Positions 19,900-32,334 of a stretch of DNA of 64,000 bases are shown here, one piece after another. The position numbers and the translations under genes are program-made. The DNA is from Lithospermum erythrorhizon. Its lineage: Eukaryota > Streptophyta > Magnoliopsida > Boraginales > Boraginaceae. The stretch covers positions 62,001 to 126,000 of the forward strand of contig JADFUC010001606.1 of the NCBI GenBank assembly GCA_019722365.1. Direction: 5' to 3'. How positions within the stretch are numbered: the first letter of the stretch is position 1; every line of letters begins with the position of its first letter. The notes beneath the pieces were generated by a model that was not told the DNA's origin, searched no databases, and saw nothing but the letters and a program-made list of their open reading frames with translations.

Positions 19900-22661
19900 T
19901 CACAACGACTCAAGGAAAAAAACAAGCACACACAACCACAATGTATAACTCCAAGTAAGCCAAAACCTCCATATCAAAATCAGACGACCCGCCCCTGTAA
20001 AGTAGTCATTATAACTGGAACAAATAATCACCAAAACCGACGGATCTAATTTAAAACTACTGCTTTCCTTCCAAAACAAGATTACATTTTCCAAATAATC
20101 ACGCTTAAAACTTTTACAATCCATCGTGTGATATCTAACCAACCAACTCCATATATACAACATATCCCAAATAAACAAGAGAATGCCGCAAGGCTACAAA
20201 AGAGAGTGCGATCAGACTAATACAAAATGACAAATCACGATATGGCCAAAGTTTCAAAAGGAAAATACAACACCAAAAACAAAATCGATCAGCGAGAATC
20301 CGCCAATTCGGGCGACCACCTAGCCACTGAACAAAAACTCTCAACAAATTTCTACTAACCGTCATTAACCCCGATACACAAAACTTAAATGCCGCCTAAA
20401 TGCGGCAAGTGTCGCTAAACTTAACACATGGGTGAACTTACCATACGGAACGAGACAGCCAAAAATATAATAGTCAAATATGAATAAAATACATATATCC
20501 AGGACTATCTCATAAGGTCATACAACATGATTCCACGTGGTCTCTTTACATAATACAATGCATTTATAATGTGGGCGGTACAGAAGCACAATTCCGTAAA
20601 AGAAACTGTAAGAGACTCAACAACGACTTCAAAAACTCTAATCATCGTAAACCTCCTATCTCATATCCCTTCACCAAGATACCAACCTCTAACGCAAGAG
20701 TTATGCTCAACTGGCCTACCCTAAGTGAATGGATCGCTAATCAATAATCACTCCCGAGACTTATACCGGGCAAAGATAAGGCCAAACCGCATCTTTATAC
20801 ACAAAGTATAAGTACACCGCACTTATACACAAAGTATAAGTGCACACGCACTCATACACTAAGTACAAGACACACCGCTCTTATACACTAAGTATAAGGC
20901 ACACCGCCTATACACTAAGTATAAGCACACACCGCACTTATACACCAAGTATAAGTACAATCGCTCTATACACTAAATATAAAAGGCACAATCGCACTTA
21001 AAGAGTACACTAAGTATAAGTGCACATCAAGACGTTTATACACTAAGTATAAGGCATTTTATACACTAAATATAAGGCACACCGCACTATACACTAAGTA
21101 TAAGGCACACCGCACTTATACACTAAGTATAAGGCCAATATCACATATCCCTCAAAGAAGGAGAATACCTAACCCTAATCATCTCAAATATAGTCAAATT
21201 CCTTGATACTCAAGTCAGCCTCAAGTCATAGATAACTCTAACCATCACCTCCTCTCAATAACCACCTACTTACTCCTCTAACAATATCCACATACTAAAC
21301 ATCTCTGGGCCAAATCGTAGTCAAACAGCAACGCCTAATGCCACAGAATCATGTCACGACAAGGCCACACAAATCGAAATATAGGCTTTGAGTTCAAGCT
21401 TATTACTACTCAAGCAATCAACGCCACGTAATATAATCACATAATCATATAACAATGACATGTATATCATTCTCACGTAATCATAACACAATAACATGTT
21501 CACACAATTTATAATGAATACGTGAAAAGAACACCCGTGAGAGATAAGCATCACCTCCGCTTAGCACAAACCTCCAACAATCACTGTAGTACTCTTCATC
21601 AAAGCCTAAACAAACACCTGTGAAGTATAATCAAGCACTCCCAATACCTATATTTAGAAGATACATATCCAACTCTTGGGGAACTATCTCTAAAATGCCT
21701 AACATGACGGATAAACTATCGAAGTTATAATTCCATCGGACACAAACCCAGCACCGATCCCCCGCTTAAAATTCCATCTTATCACTTTACTGCCATAAAA
21801 TCAACTTAGAAAGTCATTCCCAGTTTAACAATCAAATAGGTCCATAATTAACAACCTATGCTCCCAAAAAATATCAATTATAATCTAACAATACGGAATT
21901 AACACTCTTTTTCAACCACCTAATCGCTTTTTAATCAATTTAAATCACCAATTTAATATCACAATAACGTATAATAAGGTCCCAACATAACCTCCTACAC
22001 ATTTAAAAGTCTTAGAAAAGACAACCCAAAAAAAGTCAACCGGAAACCTAAAAAGTCAACCCAAACATAACATCCTCAAACGAATTTAAATCACTAATTA
22101 ATCACTTATATACGTCATGCATTACAACCAACCAAGATTCATCATAAATTTGAATTATGGAAAAGTCAACTAAAAGTCAACTATGTCAAAAACCCAAGAA
22201 CATCTCAAAGGACTTGAATTTCTACCTTAACTCAAGAGAACGACGGGGGAGAACGATATTCTCAACGATCTCGCGAGTTCGAGCGACAATCGGTTAGTAG
22301 AAATGGAAAAGAAATTTTTTAAAGCCGGGAAGGGCTATTAATCTCGCCAAAAGAGGGAAAAGTGTTAAGATGACAAGTGTTTGATTACGACGAGCAGCCG
22401 TGATAAGCGATTTACCAGATATTTAAAAACTCGAGTCCCGTTCGGTTTCGGTTAATTTCTCCGCTTATCGTATTTAAATCTCAACGAACCCGATTTCAAA
22501 GATAAAATTTTCCATGGCAAAAACTACTAAATTATAAATGTAATTCGGCTAAAAAAATTTACGAAATAATATTATCATCGAAATTATTTATACATGTCCT
22601 GCCCCACTCACCTAAAAATTAATTTTTTTTTTTTTAAACGTGACGGTTATTAATTTGCCCA
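19900..22661 (-). repeat. right (5') LTR of the gypsy element
   Basis: Pairs with the left LTR in the same orientation. The two copies differ by many small insertions and deletions. The right edge is placed at GCCCA (22657-22661), opposite CTACA in the other copy. No clear primer-binding site is visible to its left. Confidence 0.6.
20793..21133. repeat. hairpin-unit array in the right gypsy LTR
   Basis: Twelve units with a period of about 29 bp. The core CTTATACACTAAGTATAAG is a 7-bp inverted repeat around ACTAA; perfect copies lie at 20880-20898 and 21115-21133. The cores are separated by GCACACCGCA-like spacers. Each unit could fold into a small hairpin on either strand. Confidence 0.85.
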
Positions 22662-23600
22662 TCGCAAGAATCGTGACCTGTAATCCGGGGGCTGATGAAA
22701 CATGACGGATCATTTGGCACGCCCGTGGGAAGACGCCGAACAAGTCTTTAAATCAAAAAATCGGGACACTACCCACCGAAAGAATAGGTCCATGACGACA
22801 TTTCTCGTACCTCGCACTCCTCCCCAAGCAATTCCACCAACAAGGGCGAATTTCCTATGGAGGACATTCGCAGAGGAGGTCTGGAAAGACGAGTTCACAT
22901 TGCTCGGGCAAACAAGAGATCCAATCTATAAAGTGAGACCAAATTCGAAAGCGGATGTATTTGTCCATAGAAACAGATAGATCATCACAGCCACTGCTAG
23001 AGGAGTGCATATGTGCCACGCGAGTCTTACACAAATGTAGGATCTCCACATACACCTACTTATAGACCGCTTGTATACAAATTCACCGCTTCCGTATATG
23101 GAGATATTAGAGCCATTCTTTCTCAAGAATTCACTAAGAGCTTAACAACCTGTGACTTGTGAATCAGATCCTACCAGATATGTTACAAGAGCCTTGGCGG
23201 CTCGTAAGAGAGAATCTTGATGAATTTAAGCCCGTTGTGACAATTGTCAGAATAATTCATTTACTAGTTTAGCTTACCCAGATTACTAAAACTAAGTGTT
23301 CAATAGTAATTCTAATTACTAGTCGGGTTCTCAGATAATAACAAGGATTATGCCGTATTGCTGTGATCCGTATAGACATTTATAATAATAATAATGGTCA
23401 ATAATTATATTATTACACGGCCGCTTATTATCTCGAAGCTTCTCATGTCACACACATACAAAGCGACAAGTGGAATTATATTTGTATGAAATTAAACTAT
23501 ATTTGATAAATTGAGAAATTGATTGCAATCAATAAAATTTCAATCGTGTAATTTACACCACGTGTAAACTATTAATTAGATGAACACTAAATAATTAACT
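22662..23600. other. unidentified segment between two retroelements
   Basis: The first part (22690-22980) has moderate GC content and a 92-codon open frame on the plus strand with no domain I recognise. The rest is AT-rich. It may be remnant internal sequence of another element or old host DNA. Confidence 0.4.
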
Positions 23601-24032
23601 TGTCGGGCTAATTATTTAAATAGTTAGTCGAAGCTCATAATAACTTGTTAGTAGAGAATTTATTTCAACTTAGTTTAATTAAACGAGCCGGCTCATTAAC
23701 TATTCGCTTGGGCTTTTAGGTTAAATAATAATATTATATTTAAAGGAAATGATTAGGTAATCATAACCTAATCATTGCAAAAGATTTTCCTACGCCCAAC
23801 TCAATTTTTAGAAGCCGCTCTAGCAACCTAAGCATGATTGAACCCTCCCTAGTGTGGATAAATTGTAGCTTACTGCCACTCCCTGGTGCTCATATTGGAA
23901 TTCAAAGGAGGCTTCGAGAAATGTTGTTGGTGAATTTTCCGATGCACTATAAGTACTCTTTTATTCATATTGTAATATATATATTTTGGGATTCGAGTAT
24001 TAAACATGCTAACTGATCATGTATTCCCATCA
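23601..24032 (+). repeat. 5' LTR of the copia element
   Basis: Begins TGTCGGGCTAATTATTTAAA and ends CCATCA. It shares with the right copy TAATTATTTAAATAG, GGCTCATTAACTA, TTGGGCTTTTAGG, TAAATAATAATATT, AATCATTGCAAAAG, TTCAAAGGAGGCT or its variant, and GTGAATTTTCC. Confidence 0.65.
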
Positions 24033-24034
24033 AA

Positions 24035-24047
24035 GGGTATCAAGACC
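24035..24047 (+). other. primer-binding-site-like sequence of the copia element
   Basis: GGGTATCAAGACC lies 2 bp after the LTR end and resembles TGGTATCAGAGC, the site that pairs with initiator tRNA-Met in many plant LTR elements. Confidence 0.5.
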
Positions 24048-27000
24048 AAGTTTAATATGTTTAACATTAATCTAGTATTGTTTAAATCATGTTTAATGAA
24101 TTTATATAAAAATTCATGTTTATATATTTATGTATAAATATATTTTATGAATTTTATGCCATTAATTTTAATAAATATATTCATATATTTAAGTACATCA
24201 AAATTGCATAGTTTGGTATTTTGATGATTGGTATAATTGTTTGTTATTTTTTTAAAAACAATATTTTTAATTAGTTAATTAAAAATTAATTGTATTTAAA
24301 AGGCTTAAACTCAAAAAATTTCTAATATAATAATTTTTTCCAGAAACCTTACATTACAGAGAAGCTCTCACATAAACTTTGGATTTTTTTGAATTTTCTA
24401 AGTATTGTTTATGAATTTTCAAAATTATAATATTTTAATAATTGTAAATTCATTAATTAATTATATGTAATATATTTCCTAACTCATAATTGGATAATTT
24501 TGAAAATATTATGAAAACAGTTGTTTATGAAAATAATAATTTTTGGAGTAGCTGAAAGCCTTCAAATCATATTTTGAAAAAGATTGAATTAAAATGTAAA
24601 AGTGAAATTAATTACCATAATTGAACACGCCGCCTTGTATGGGCTATACCAGGTGCATCCGCCCACCTTTTGGGGGTGGTTCCGGTGGTGGTGGAAAGTG
24701 AACATCGGCCCAATCAAGCTGCCATTCAGGTTGTTAGGTTTTTGAAAAAGCCCAACCGCTTTTAAATCCTAGTTTTTAGGCTTTTTTTTATATATAATTA
24801 TGGTAAATTCAATTTTTGAGTTTTTGCGAATAAATATCATACATTTAATTATGGTAATTATATTATTCAATTTAAAATGATTTAATTTAATTTAATTATC
24901 TTTTAGTTATTAACCTTTTAGTTATTTATTTAATAAAGGCTAAACATAGTAATATTAATTATCTAGAAAAGTTATCAATATATAATAAATATAATTATTT
25001 GAAAGTATTTATATTATTATATGTAAATAAATAATTATTGTAATAATTACTGACACATTTTATATATATGTATCAATTAATTTTTGATTTATATTTTGTA
25101 TGAAAAAAATTCATTTATTGCATGGTTTATTTCATTTCCTCATTTAATGTATATTTAATAAATATATTTTATGTGATTTATTTTTCCCTTTATATACATT
25201 TATTGCATGGTTTATTTCATTTCCTTATATACATTATTTCCTCAAATAATATTAATCTCACCACTAAAATTTAACCAGTGTATCAAGCCAATTTTAAAGT
25301 TGTGCAACTTATCATCAATGGGCACAATATAAGCGCATTAAAGCCAGCGATAGGTAATGACAACGATCATGTCAAGTGATTTCCACCAACATCATTGCTG
25401 TGAGAATCATTCAAAGTAATGAATTGGTTTAATTGGTTGATTAACCGGTGATTTACCAACGCTATGTGGCTCGCAATATAACCAAGTAGGTGCATCCTAT
25501 ATAATGCCAAGAACACAAGAGTTACAAGTCGTGTTTATACACTGGTTAGTTAACCTACCGATGTAAGGTTTTTCAAATGTATTTTGGAAATACTAGTATA
25601 GCTCTTATCTTGCATAGTAATACATTTTGTGAGATTTTGGTATCGGGTACATTTCTTATATCAATTTATTTAACATCACAGTAGATTACCAAACTGTTTG
25701 TCTTTTTATATATTTATTCCCCTTGTGTAATCGGTATTTGCCGCTTCCTAACATACCTAAAAATCCGTTTTCCAAGACCGGAGACTTGAAAAGTGCAAGC
25801 TTAATTCTATTCAAACTTTGATGATCTGTCTCAAACTTGAGGATTGTTTCTGCTAAGACAAATGTAATATAAGCTATGGAACACTAAGGTTCCATCCAAA
25901 ACCAAACGACAATCAGCATTACTGTGAAAAGCGAAACCTCGCAAAAGCATGCCGATGTCAGAAGGCCCAACGCCTTATGTTAGCCAATACTAACCCCGCT
26001 ACCCAAATTTAGGTACGAAAAAGGTGAAAGTTAAGGCGACATGTACTAGCAACTCATGTTATTCAAAGGACGTGAAGCAAAGGATACGCATACACCGCTC
26101 GTGTTTCCGATTGTTCGCAAGTCGGGAAATCTATGCCGCAAGCCCATGTTATTAAAATGATAGCTTTCGTCGACACCAATGCCACAAGGTTCAATTTTTC
26201 AAAGAACCGGCTAGACCTATCCCGGGGGCTCCATTCCGTATACCTCTTACTTTTTCAAGCGAACTTCAATATGAATAAGTTTTATTTATGTCTAAACAAC
26301 GTATAAGATGATCAAATGTAACGCCGAGACGAATTGGGAAAGGTTAGGCTCCTACTTTCCTGCTTGTGGTCCAAAACAAGAAGAAGCTTAATCGGCAATG
26401 CTAAGTGTTCGAGAAAAACCTATATTGCTAAGATCAGGTTTTGATGTGGAAACAAATGTAGAAAAGCGAGGACAAGTTTGTCAATACCTGGAACTCTAGC
26501 GTCGAAGCTCCACTCTACAAGAAGTTCGGAAGATAGGAAGTTAATGGGTTTAACAACCACTCAACCTAGGTATATGTTATTGAAGTTTGCACAACTTAAT
26601 TCTACTCAGGCATGCCGATTAATCAAGCTGCGGTTCTCATATTTGTCGTGCCAATGCGCAGAACTACAAAGTAGGCATCAGAAGAGAGAGATTGATCTAG
26701 CTCTTGTAACTAACGGCACAAGGTTGGGGGCCCCGCAAGAGGGATCTTCATTAGTCCGACTTGCTCACGTCTTGTTTTTAAATTTAAACAATGTTAATCG
26801 AGTACCGCTATTGTAAATATTATTTCATTTCGCTTGAATAATGAAGATTTTTCATTTTCGATTGATCCCAATACATTTAAAATCTCTAGGAATGGTATAA
26901 CATATGGTAATGGATCTTTCCAAAATGAGCTATATGTTTTAGACACATCCATCAAATAATATAACATTAATCTAAAAAGGAATATATACCATATATAATG

Positions 27001-27340
27001 TCTAAAGGTCCTATTGACGGTTACCAAGTGAAGCCAAATTTTGATATTCCTATTTTACCTTTTTTAGTAACTAAACACCACAAAATTCAAATCACACAAT
27101 TATTGGTTACATTTGACAAAACTACCAGAAACAAAGAAGAAAATAAAAGTCGCCATTTATTTTATAGATGAGTGTTTACATCGATTCAATTATTTTTCTT
27201 CCGGTTTAATTTTTAATTATATAAAATTATCTTTTTTTCTCCTCTTACATACTCCGTATGTTCCATAATTTTAATTCATTATTTGTAATATAGGAAAATA
27301 TATTATAAAATTAATGGATAAATTTGCACAGGTTAGAATG
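24048..27340 (+). mobile_element. copia 5' internal region, gag mostly unrecognisable
   Basis: The first 1.7 kb is very AT-rich, broken by a GC-rich patch at 24627-24720. Between about 25770 and 27300 the sequence regains coding-like composition, where gag and protease should be, but no motif is clear. Confidence 0.4.
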
Positions 27341-28600
27341 TGCACAAATAACTAGTAAGTCTAACGACTTAAACCCTACATACCTATGACATCATAGACA
27401 GGGTCATATAAACGAGAACCCAGATCAAGAAATCTCATTCGTGGAATACTTTGAAGGTTTCAATAAGTGAATCATATGATAAGCAGAATCTTGCCTATCA
27501 GCAAAATGATCAAATTCAATTCAGTGATATAATGAAAGCAAGTTGATTATCGATCATACACAATCACATGTATGTGGACCCACAACACACTCCTGTAAGA
27601 GGTGGCATTTTATTGTTATTTCTATCGATGATTACATTAGATATGGTTATGCCAGATTCCATTTCTAAATACAAACATGAATCCTTTAAGAAATTTAAGG
27701 AATTTTAAAATGAAGTACAAAAACCAATTAAACAAGATTGAAATAAAGATTCTTCTGCTCGATACCGAGGAGAATATTTGAGTCACGAGTTCAACAATCA
27801 TCTTGTAGAGTGTGGTGGCTGTTTCACAACCTTACTCCAGCAAGAATGTCACAACATAATGGCGTATTCCCAAAGGAGAAATCTAACTCATTTCCGGTAC
27901 GGTTCATTCAGATAAGTCGGACCGATCTAAGCAAGTTAATTTAGGATCAAAGATCACCACCTCCAGTTAAATGTCCAACTAAACCAAAAGAGAAAAACTC
28001 CTCATGAATTATGGTTCACAAAAGTGCTCCCAAGTTGATTTTTTAGGATTCGGGTCGCTGCTTACGTTAAGAAATGTCACCAATGCAAGAGATAAACGGA
28101 AACGCCCAAGTCTAATAAATGCTATTGTATTATCCAAAGGAAACTATTGCCATTTCCTACCTGAAGCATGAGAACAAATATTTGTTGCTAGATCAGGAGC
28201 ATTCCTTGAAAAGGAATATCCGTCTGCATGGTTAGAATCAAGGTGTTCAATCACCCTGAGGAAACTCAAGATGTCAAGAGATCACAATACACCGAGTGTA
28301 GAGACGACCGACACACCAAAGAATTAGTGCCTTCTTACATAGAAGATCCAATTCTTGATCCACAAGAAGTTACGAAGAACCAAACTAGATATCCATTGTG
28401 AGATCGCCAAGAACTGCATCATTGGGTTCGGGTGAATTTTCATGATTGAAAGTGATGAGCCTACCTCTTGTACAGAGAGGAAATTAGTTGCGTAAGATGT
28501 TGAGTTAAACACGATAGACATGAAGTCCTGAGATGGATTTGATATACCAAAATATATTTGTCCTTGCTAGATTTACCTAATGAGGTTCATCCATCGAGTG
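27341..28600 (+). pseudogene. copia integrase remains
   Basis: IDDYIRYGYA (27624-27653) matches the FIDDYSRYGY motif of the copia integrase core, and QHNGV (27852-27866) matches the QQNGVSERRN motif with the catalytic-glutamate block. In between, EFNNHLVECG-like text at about 27790-27815 keeps the expected order. Frameshifts and stops separate these pieces. Confidence 0.75.
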
Positions 28601-28699
28601 TAAACGGGTATTTAAATAAGAAATACGACAAAGACGTTTAAGAAAGAAGCCTCAGAAGTAAAGGTTTCCAAGCAAGTTCATGGAATTCATTCATTTATG

Positions 28700-29420
28700 A
28701 AACCTATTCACCGCTGGCTATACTTAAGTCCATCCGGATAATCTTAGCTTATTGCCGATTTCATGACTATGAGATACGCAAAATGGATGTAAAGACTGCT
28801 TTGAATGAAATTCAGGGAAGATGTGTACATGGTACAACCTCCAAGCTTTTATATGTTCCAAAGGACCTAAGAAGGTATGCAAGTTGCAAGGTCCATTTAT
28901 ATCTCAAGCAAGTATCCCTGCTAGCTTGAAATTTCCATTTTGATAAATCAATGTAGATTTGGATTCATCAAAACAGTTGTGCTGAATCTTGCTGTATATA
29001 CAGTTAAGGCGAAGAGAGTTTATAGTCTCCGCCAGGTCGTACGACATACTAATAATTGAAACAAATGTGAACAGTTACTAAACTCAATGAACGCATTGAT
29101 GTAAATGTTTCTCGATGAAGGAGATATAGGTAAAGCACAATATATTCTCGAATCAAAATTCATCGGTGATCGAGCCAATCGGGCTGATCGGACTTCTGAA
29201 AGACACTTATATCAATAAGTACTGCAGTTGGCTCAGAACGAATGATTCCAAGAAAGGTGTAATTTCCTCACAGACATGTGGAGTTTAACTCAAAGAAGTC
29301 ACAAAGCTTTCACAATTACTAATGTAGAAGAACAAGATGAAGGATATACTTATGCTGCCATAGGTCCATCATGTATGTCAGACAGCCTAATTCATTGTAC
29401 ATACGTGACGGAGCGCTACC
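28700..29420 (+). pseudogene. copia reverse transcriptase remains
   Basis: YEIRKMDVKTALN near 28767-28805 matches the YEIWQMDVKTAFLNG motif of copia RT. It is followed by VCKLQ- and YLKQVS-like text where the KLxxSLYGLKQASR motif should be. The catalytic YVDD block near 29035-29065 has decayed to a SYDILII-like reading. Confidence 0.75.
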
Positions 29421-29639
29421 AAATGATACAAGCTAATCCAAAGCGGTGAAATTAACGGATTACAAATTATATCTTGAAGTATACGAAGTTAACTAAAGAT
29501 GTATTCTGGTATACGGTGAGATTTAAGAGTTGGTTGTTACCTGGGTAGACTTATGCGCTTCAACCGAAAAGATGATTTTCATTTGATAGACCAGAGTATT
29601 ATCAAGTAAGATCGGACGCCAGCAAAAGAAGCTGGCTGA

Positions 29640-29925
29640 TTAAGAAATTCGTGACCGAGCTTGGAGTTGTGCCTAGTATTGAAGGGCCAGTGGAATTGTT
29701 ATGTGACAATACTGGTGACATTTCTCAAGCCAAGGAACCCCGAGCACATCATAAATCCAAACATTTATCTAAAGTATCACCCGATTAGAGATATGTTTAC
29801 TGAAGCGACACAAGTATGTAAAGTGAAAGCAGACAGTTGCCAATGTTGCCGACCCCTTTACCAAACCACTACCTCAGAAAAATCATGATGAGCATGCAGC
29901 AAACATTGGTCTTAGACAAATGTCA
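29640..29925 (+). pseudogene. copia RNase H remains
   Basis: ELGVVPSIEGPVELLCDNTG, then AKEPRAHHKSKH, KYHPIRD and NVADPF/LTKPLPQK, followed by HAANIGLRQM. This is the C-terminal RNase H of copia elements in correct order, with few frame changes. It is the best-preserved part of the element. Confidence 0.85.
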
Positions 29926-30429
29926 TAGCTAAGTATAGGGAGGTTTATAGTGTATCTTTTCTTTGTTATGTGAACAAATAATTGAATATTACAACTTCTT
30001 ATATATCAATACATTTATTTGCTATGTTTATGTGTTCATATGTCTTAATTTACAAATAACTTGTTATATCCTCATTGAGTGAAATCCCCTAGGCTAATCT
30101 TTAGTTTCTCAGATAAGAACTCCTGAAAAGGCCGATGCTATAATCTCTTCATGTTTAGAAACATAAGATAGACATTCTCCTTTGGCCGATGCCAGTTCGG
30201 GGCGACTAGCATTCACGACCAACATACCGATTGATTGATCATCGATTTTCTTGGATCATGGGAGCTTGTGTTTCAATCAATCGTATGGCTGCTCAGGTAA
30301 TCGGCGAGTTTGATTGACCGCTTCAAAATTCATAGAAGCATATGTATATCTCGTGTCCTATGATAATCGAGAGTCGGATCACTGCAAAATCATGTAAGAT
30401 ATGCATATTATCGTCTTCTATGATATATG
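29926..30429 (+). other. copia 3' untranslated internal segment
   Basis: Non-coding sequence between the end of RNase H and the 3' LTR. GGGAGGTTT at 29939-29947 could be a polypurine-tract remnant, but it does not abut the LTR start used here. Confidence 0.4.
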
Positions 30430-31474
30430 TGTCAATTTTAATTATTTAAATAGCAGTTACTGAGCTTGTTAATAACTCGTTAGTAGTAATTTACTAACGA
30501 AAGTTAGTTTACTGAACGAGTCGGCTCATTAACTAATCGGTTGGGCTTTTAGGGTAAATAATAATATTGTATTTAAAGGAGACTAGCAATTCCATACACG
30601 CGTTGTGTGACATAACATCAATATGTAATGTGAAAATGAAAATTATATACTCTCTCCATTTCAAAATACATGATCATCTAGAAAATTTTTACTTTTTCAC
30701 AATAGTTGATTGTTTACAATTTTAATATACCTTTACAATTCCAATGTAGCTTTTTACATTTTCAATGTAGCGGCTTTAAGGCCCCGATGTATCTTTCATA
30801 ATAACTAATAATAAAAATATTTTCATTCAAATAATCATCTATTAGAAATGTAGATGAGAAAATCTTTAATTTAAAAATCACATAATAAAAATCACATGAT
30901 ACTAATTTTGTGATTTTGAGTCATGCATGAGAAGTTATCGATAGATACTTGATTAGTATACTCTAGTTTTAATTTAAAATTTCAAATATATAGTAACTTC
31001 CAATTATATGAAAGTTATAAAAATGCCCTCAAATTAATTAAATTTAAATCTAAAAATCTAAAGTTAAAAAGGGTACAAATGGAAATTTTTTTTGGTGAAG
31101 CCAAATAACTACCTATACCTATTTTCTTTATATATAGTATAAATGATTATGTAATCATAATGTAATCATTGCAAAAGGTTTTCCACACCTCCAACTTGAA
31201 TTTTGGCCATGAGAATTCAAGCGAAATCTCTAAAGTTTCATTTTACTTTTTATAATCCGGACATTCAGTTTAGCAAACTCAAGTATATGATTCAACCTCA
31301 TAGTATTGACAATCTGGTGACCACAATTCGTGGGCGCTATCGTAATTCAAAAGGAGGCTCGGTGCTGCTGTCAGTGAATTTTCCTCGTTGCATCAGAAGT
31401 ACTTTATTCTATTATCAGAATATATATATTTTAGATTTATTATTAAACATGTTAATCTCGATCCCCTCTATTCA
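30430..31474 (+). repeat. 3' LTR of the copia element, interrupted
   Basis: Begins TGTCAATTTTAATTATTTAA and follows the left LTR up to TTTAAAGGA (30572-30580). It resumes at AAATGATTATGTAATC (from 31141) and ends CTCTATTCA. Without the 560-bp insertion the two LTRs would be similar in length. Confidence 0.7.
30582..31140 (-). mobile_element. Helitron-like non-autonomous insertion
   Basis: The insertion inside the copia LTR begins ACTAG on the plus strand, which is CTAGT at the 3' end on the minus strand. Just inside is ACACGCGTTGTGT, a short GC-containing palindrome, the expected terminal hairpin. The other end reads CTTTATATATAGTAT, that is ATACTATATATAAAG on the minus strand, a common start of plant Helitrons, although the leading TC is not preserved. 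There are no terminal inverted repeats and no clear target duplication, as expected for Helitrons. The interior is AT-rich and non-coding. Confidence 0.55.
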
Positions 31475-31784
31475 ATTTGTTTAAAGTTTTATACAAGTTT
31501 TGCATGTTATTTTCCATCAAGTCAACACCGTGAAGCACAAAGAAATAGACACAACCCATCACCACGATCATCGATCAAGACACAATCTCAAGGATGATGG
31601 TGAGGGGGATTCAAGGAATTCAAGAAAGAATTATGCTAGAAGAGAAGTATATTCCTTCAAATCGCTCCGCTCTCTACGGTCGGTAATCTATCTCCTTCCG
31701 ATGTCAGTTACAAGGGATCGAGTTTCACGACGATCCAGCCGTCATAGCCCCAAAGAGAAATGTAATCCTCACCGTAGATAGACG

Positions 31785-32016
31785 TCATGCATACACCGGT
31801 AGTTTGGCTGATATATATTTGTCTACATATGACAAATTCAAGCTTACCTCACATAAGTCAGCCCAACGGCAGACTCCCACTTACTCTGGTTCACTGCAGA
31901 TTCACAGATCCAACGGAATGCCAACATCGATTTTACCGCTGGAGATCGATCATAAAAAGCTCAACAATCGAGCCCAATTCAAAGTTGTGGACATCCCTCA
32001 ACACTCCATCTTATAA
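31785..32016 (+). pseudogene. gypsy (Tat-type) protease fragment
   Basis: The reading GSLADIYLSTYDKFKL (spanning one frame change) followed by NNRAQFKVVDIPQ matches the DSGSSADIxxLSTYDxL...F.VVDIPxxYNxILGR block that precedes RT in Tat elements. The usual DSG active site is degraded. Confidence 0.6.
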
Positions 32017-32334
32017 TTAGATTGATTGGCGACTCAATCCCGACAAATTTCATACATTTGTCTCTCCCTTTACACCCTCAAGTCGTAAGCTCCCTAACCG
32101 CAAAGTCGCATTGGTGAGATAAGCTGGGAATCGTAAGAGGGCGCGAATGTAAAGTCCGACGTTGGTTCCTCCTCAAGTGAGTAAAAAAGCAAAGAAGCAC
32201 GTAGTCGAAAAATCACCCTCGAGCGAATCTCCGCATGCGCGAAAGTTTTGTACGGCTAAGACACTACCAGCAGTATAGAAAATCTCAAGAGACCAGTTCT
32301 TCATGAGAAGATTATTAAGGTTCCATTCGCTAAA

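Larger units (their letters stand above)
12655..22661 (-). mobile_element. decayed Ty3/gypsy element, chromovirus (Tekay/del)-like
   Basis: Two related long terminal regions (left about 12655-15535, right about 19900-22661) flank about 4.4 kb with fragments of gypsy gag-pol on the minus strand. The order from right to left is gag zinc knuckle, RT region, RT/RNase H junction, integrase core, integrase C-terminus. This is the order of a minus-strand Ty3/gypsy element. All reading frames are broken. The integrase C-terminal motif resembling SPMKGVMRFGKKGKL points to the chromovirus side of the family. Outer ends are uncertain by about 300 bp, and I found no clear target duplication. Confidence 0.75.
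23601..31474 (+). mobile_element. decayed Ty1/copia element
   Basis: Matching LTR copies (23601-24032 and 30430-31474) enclose copia-order pol remains on the plus strand: GAG-pre-integrase region, integrase, RT, RNase H. The right LTR is split by a Helitron-like insertion. All frames are broken many times. A target duplication could not be confirmed (TAACT before, ATTTG after), so the termini are approximate. Confidence 0.8.

Noticed and set aside
26478..26816. A 112-codon plus-strand open frame
   Set aside because: It lies within the decayed gag-protease part of the copia element, has no recognisable domain, and is a chance frame of broken pol sequence.
30649..30690. ACTCTCTCCATTTCAAAATA, which resembles the start of a Stowaway MITE
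   Set aside because: No matching inverted end with a TA flank was found within the next 400 bp, so no element can be defined.
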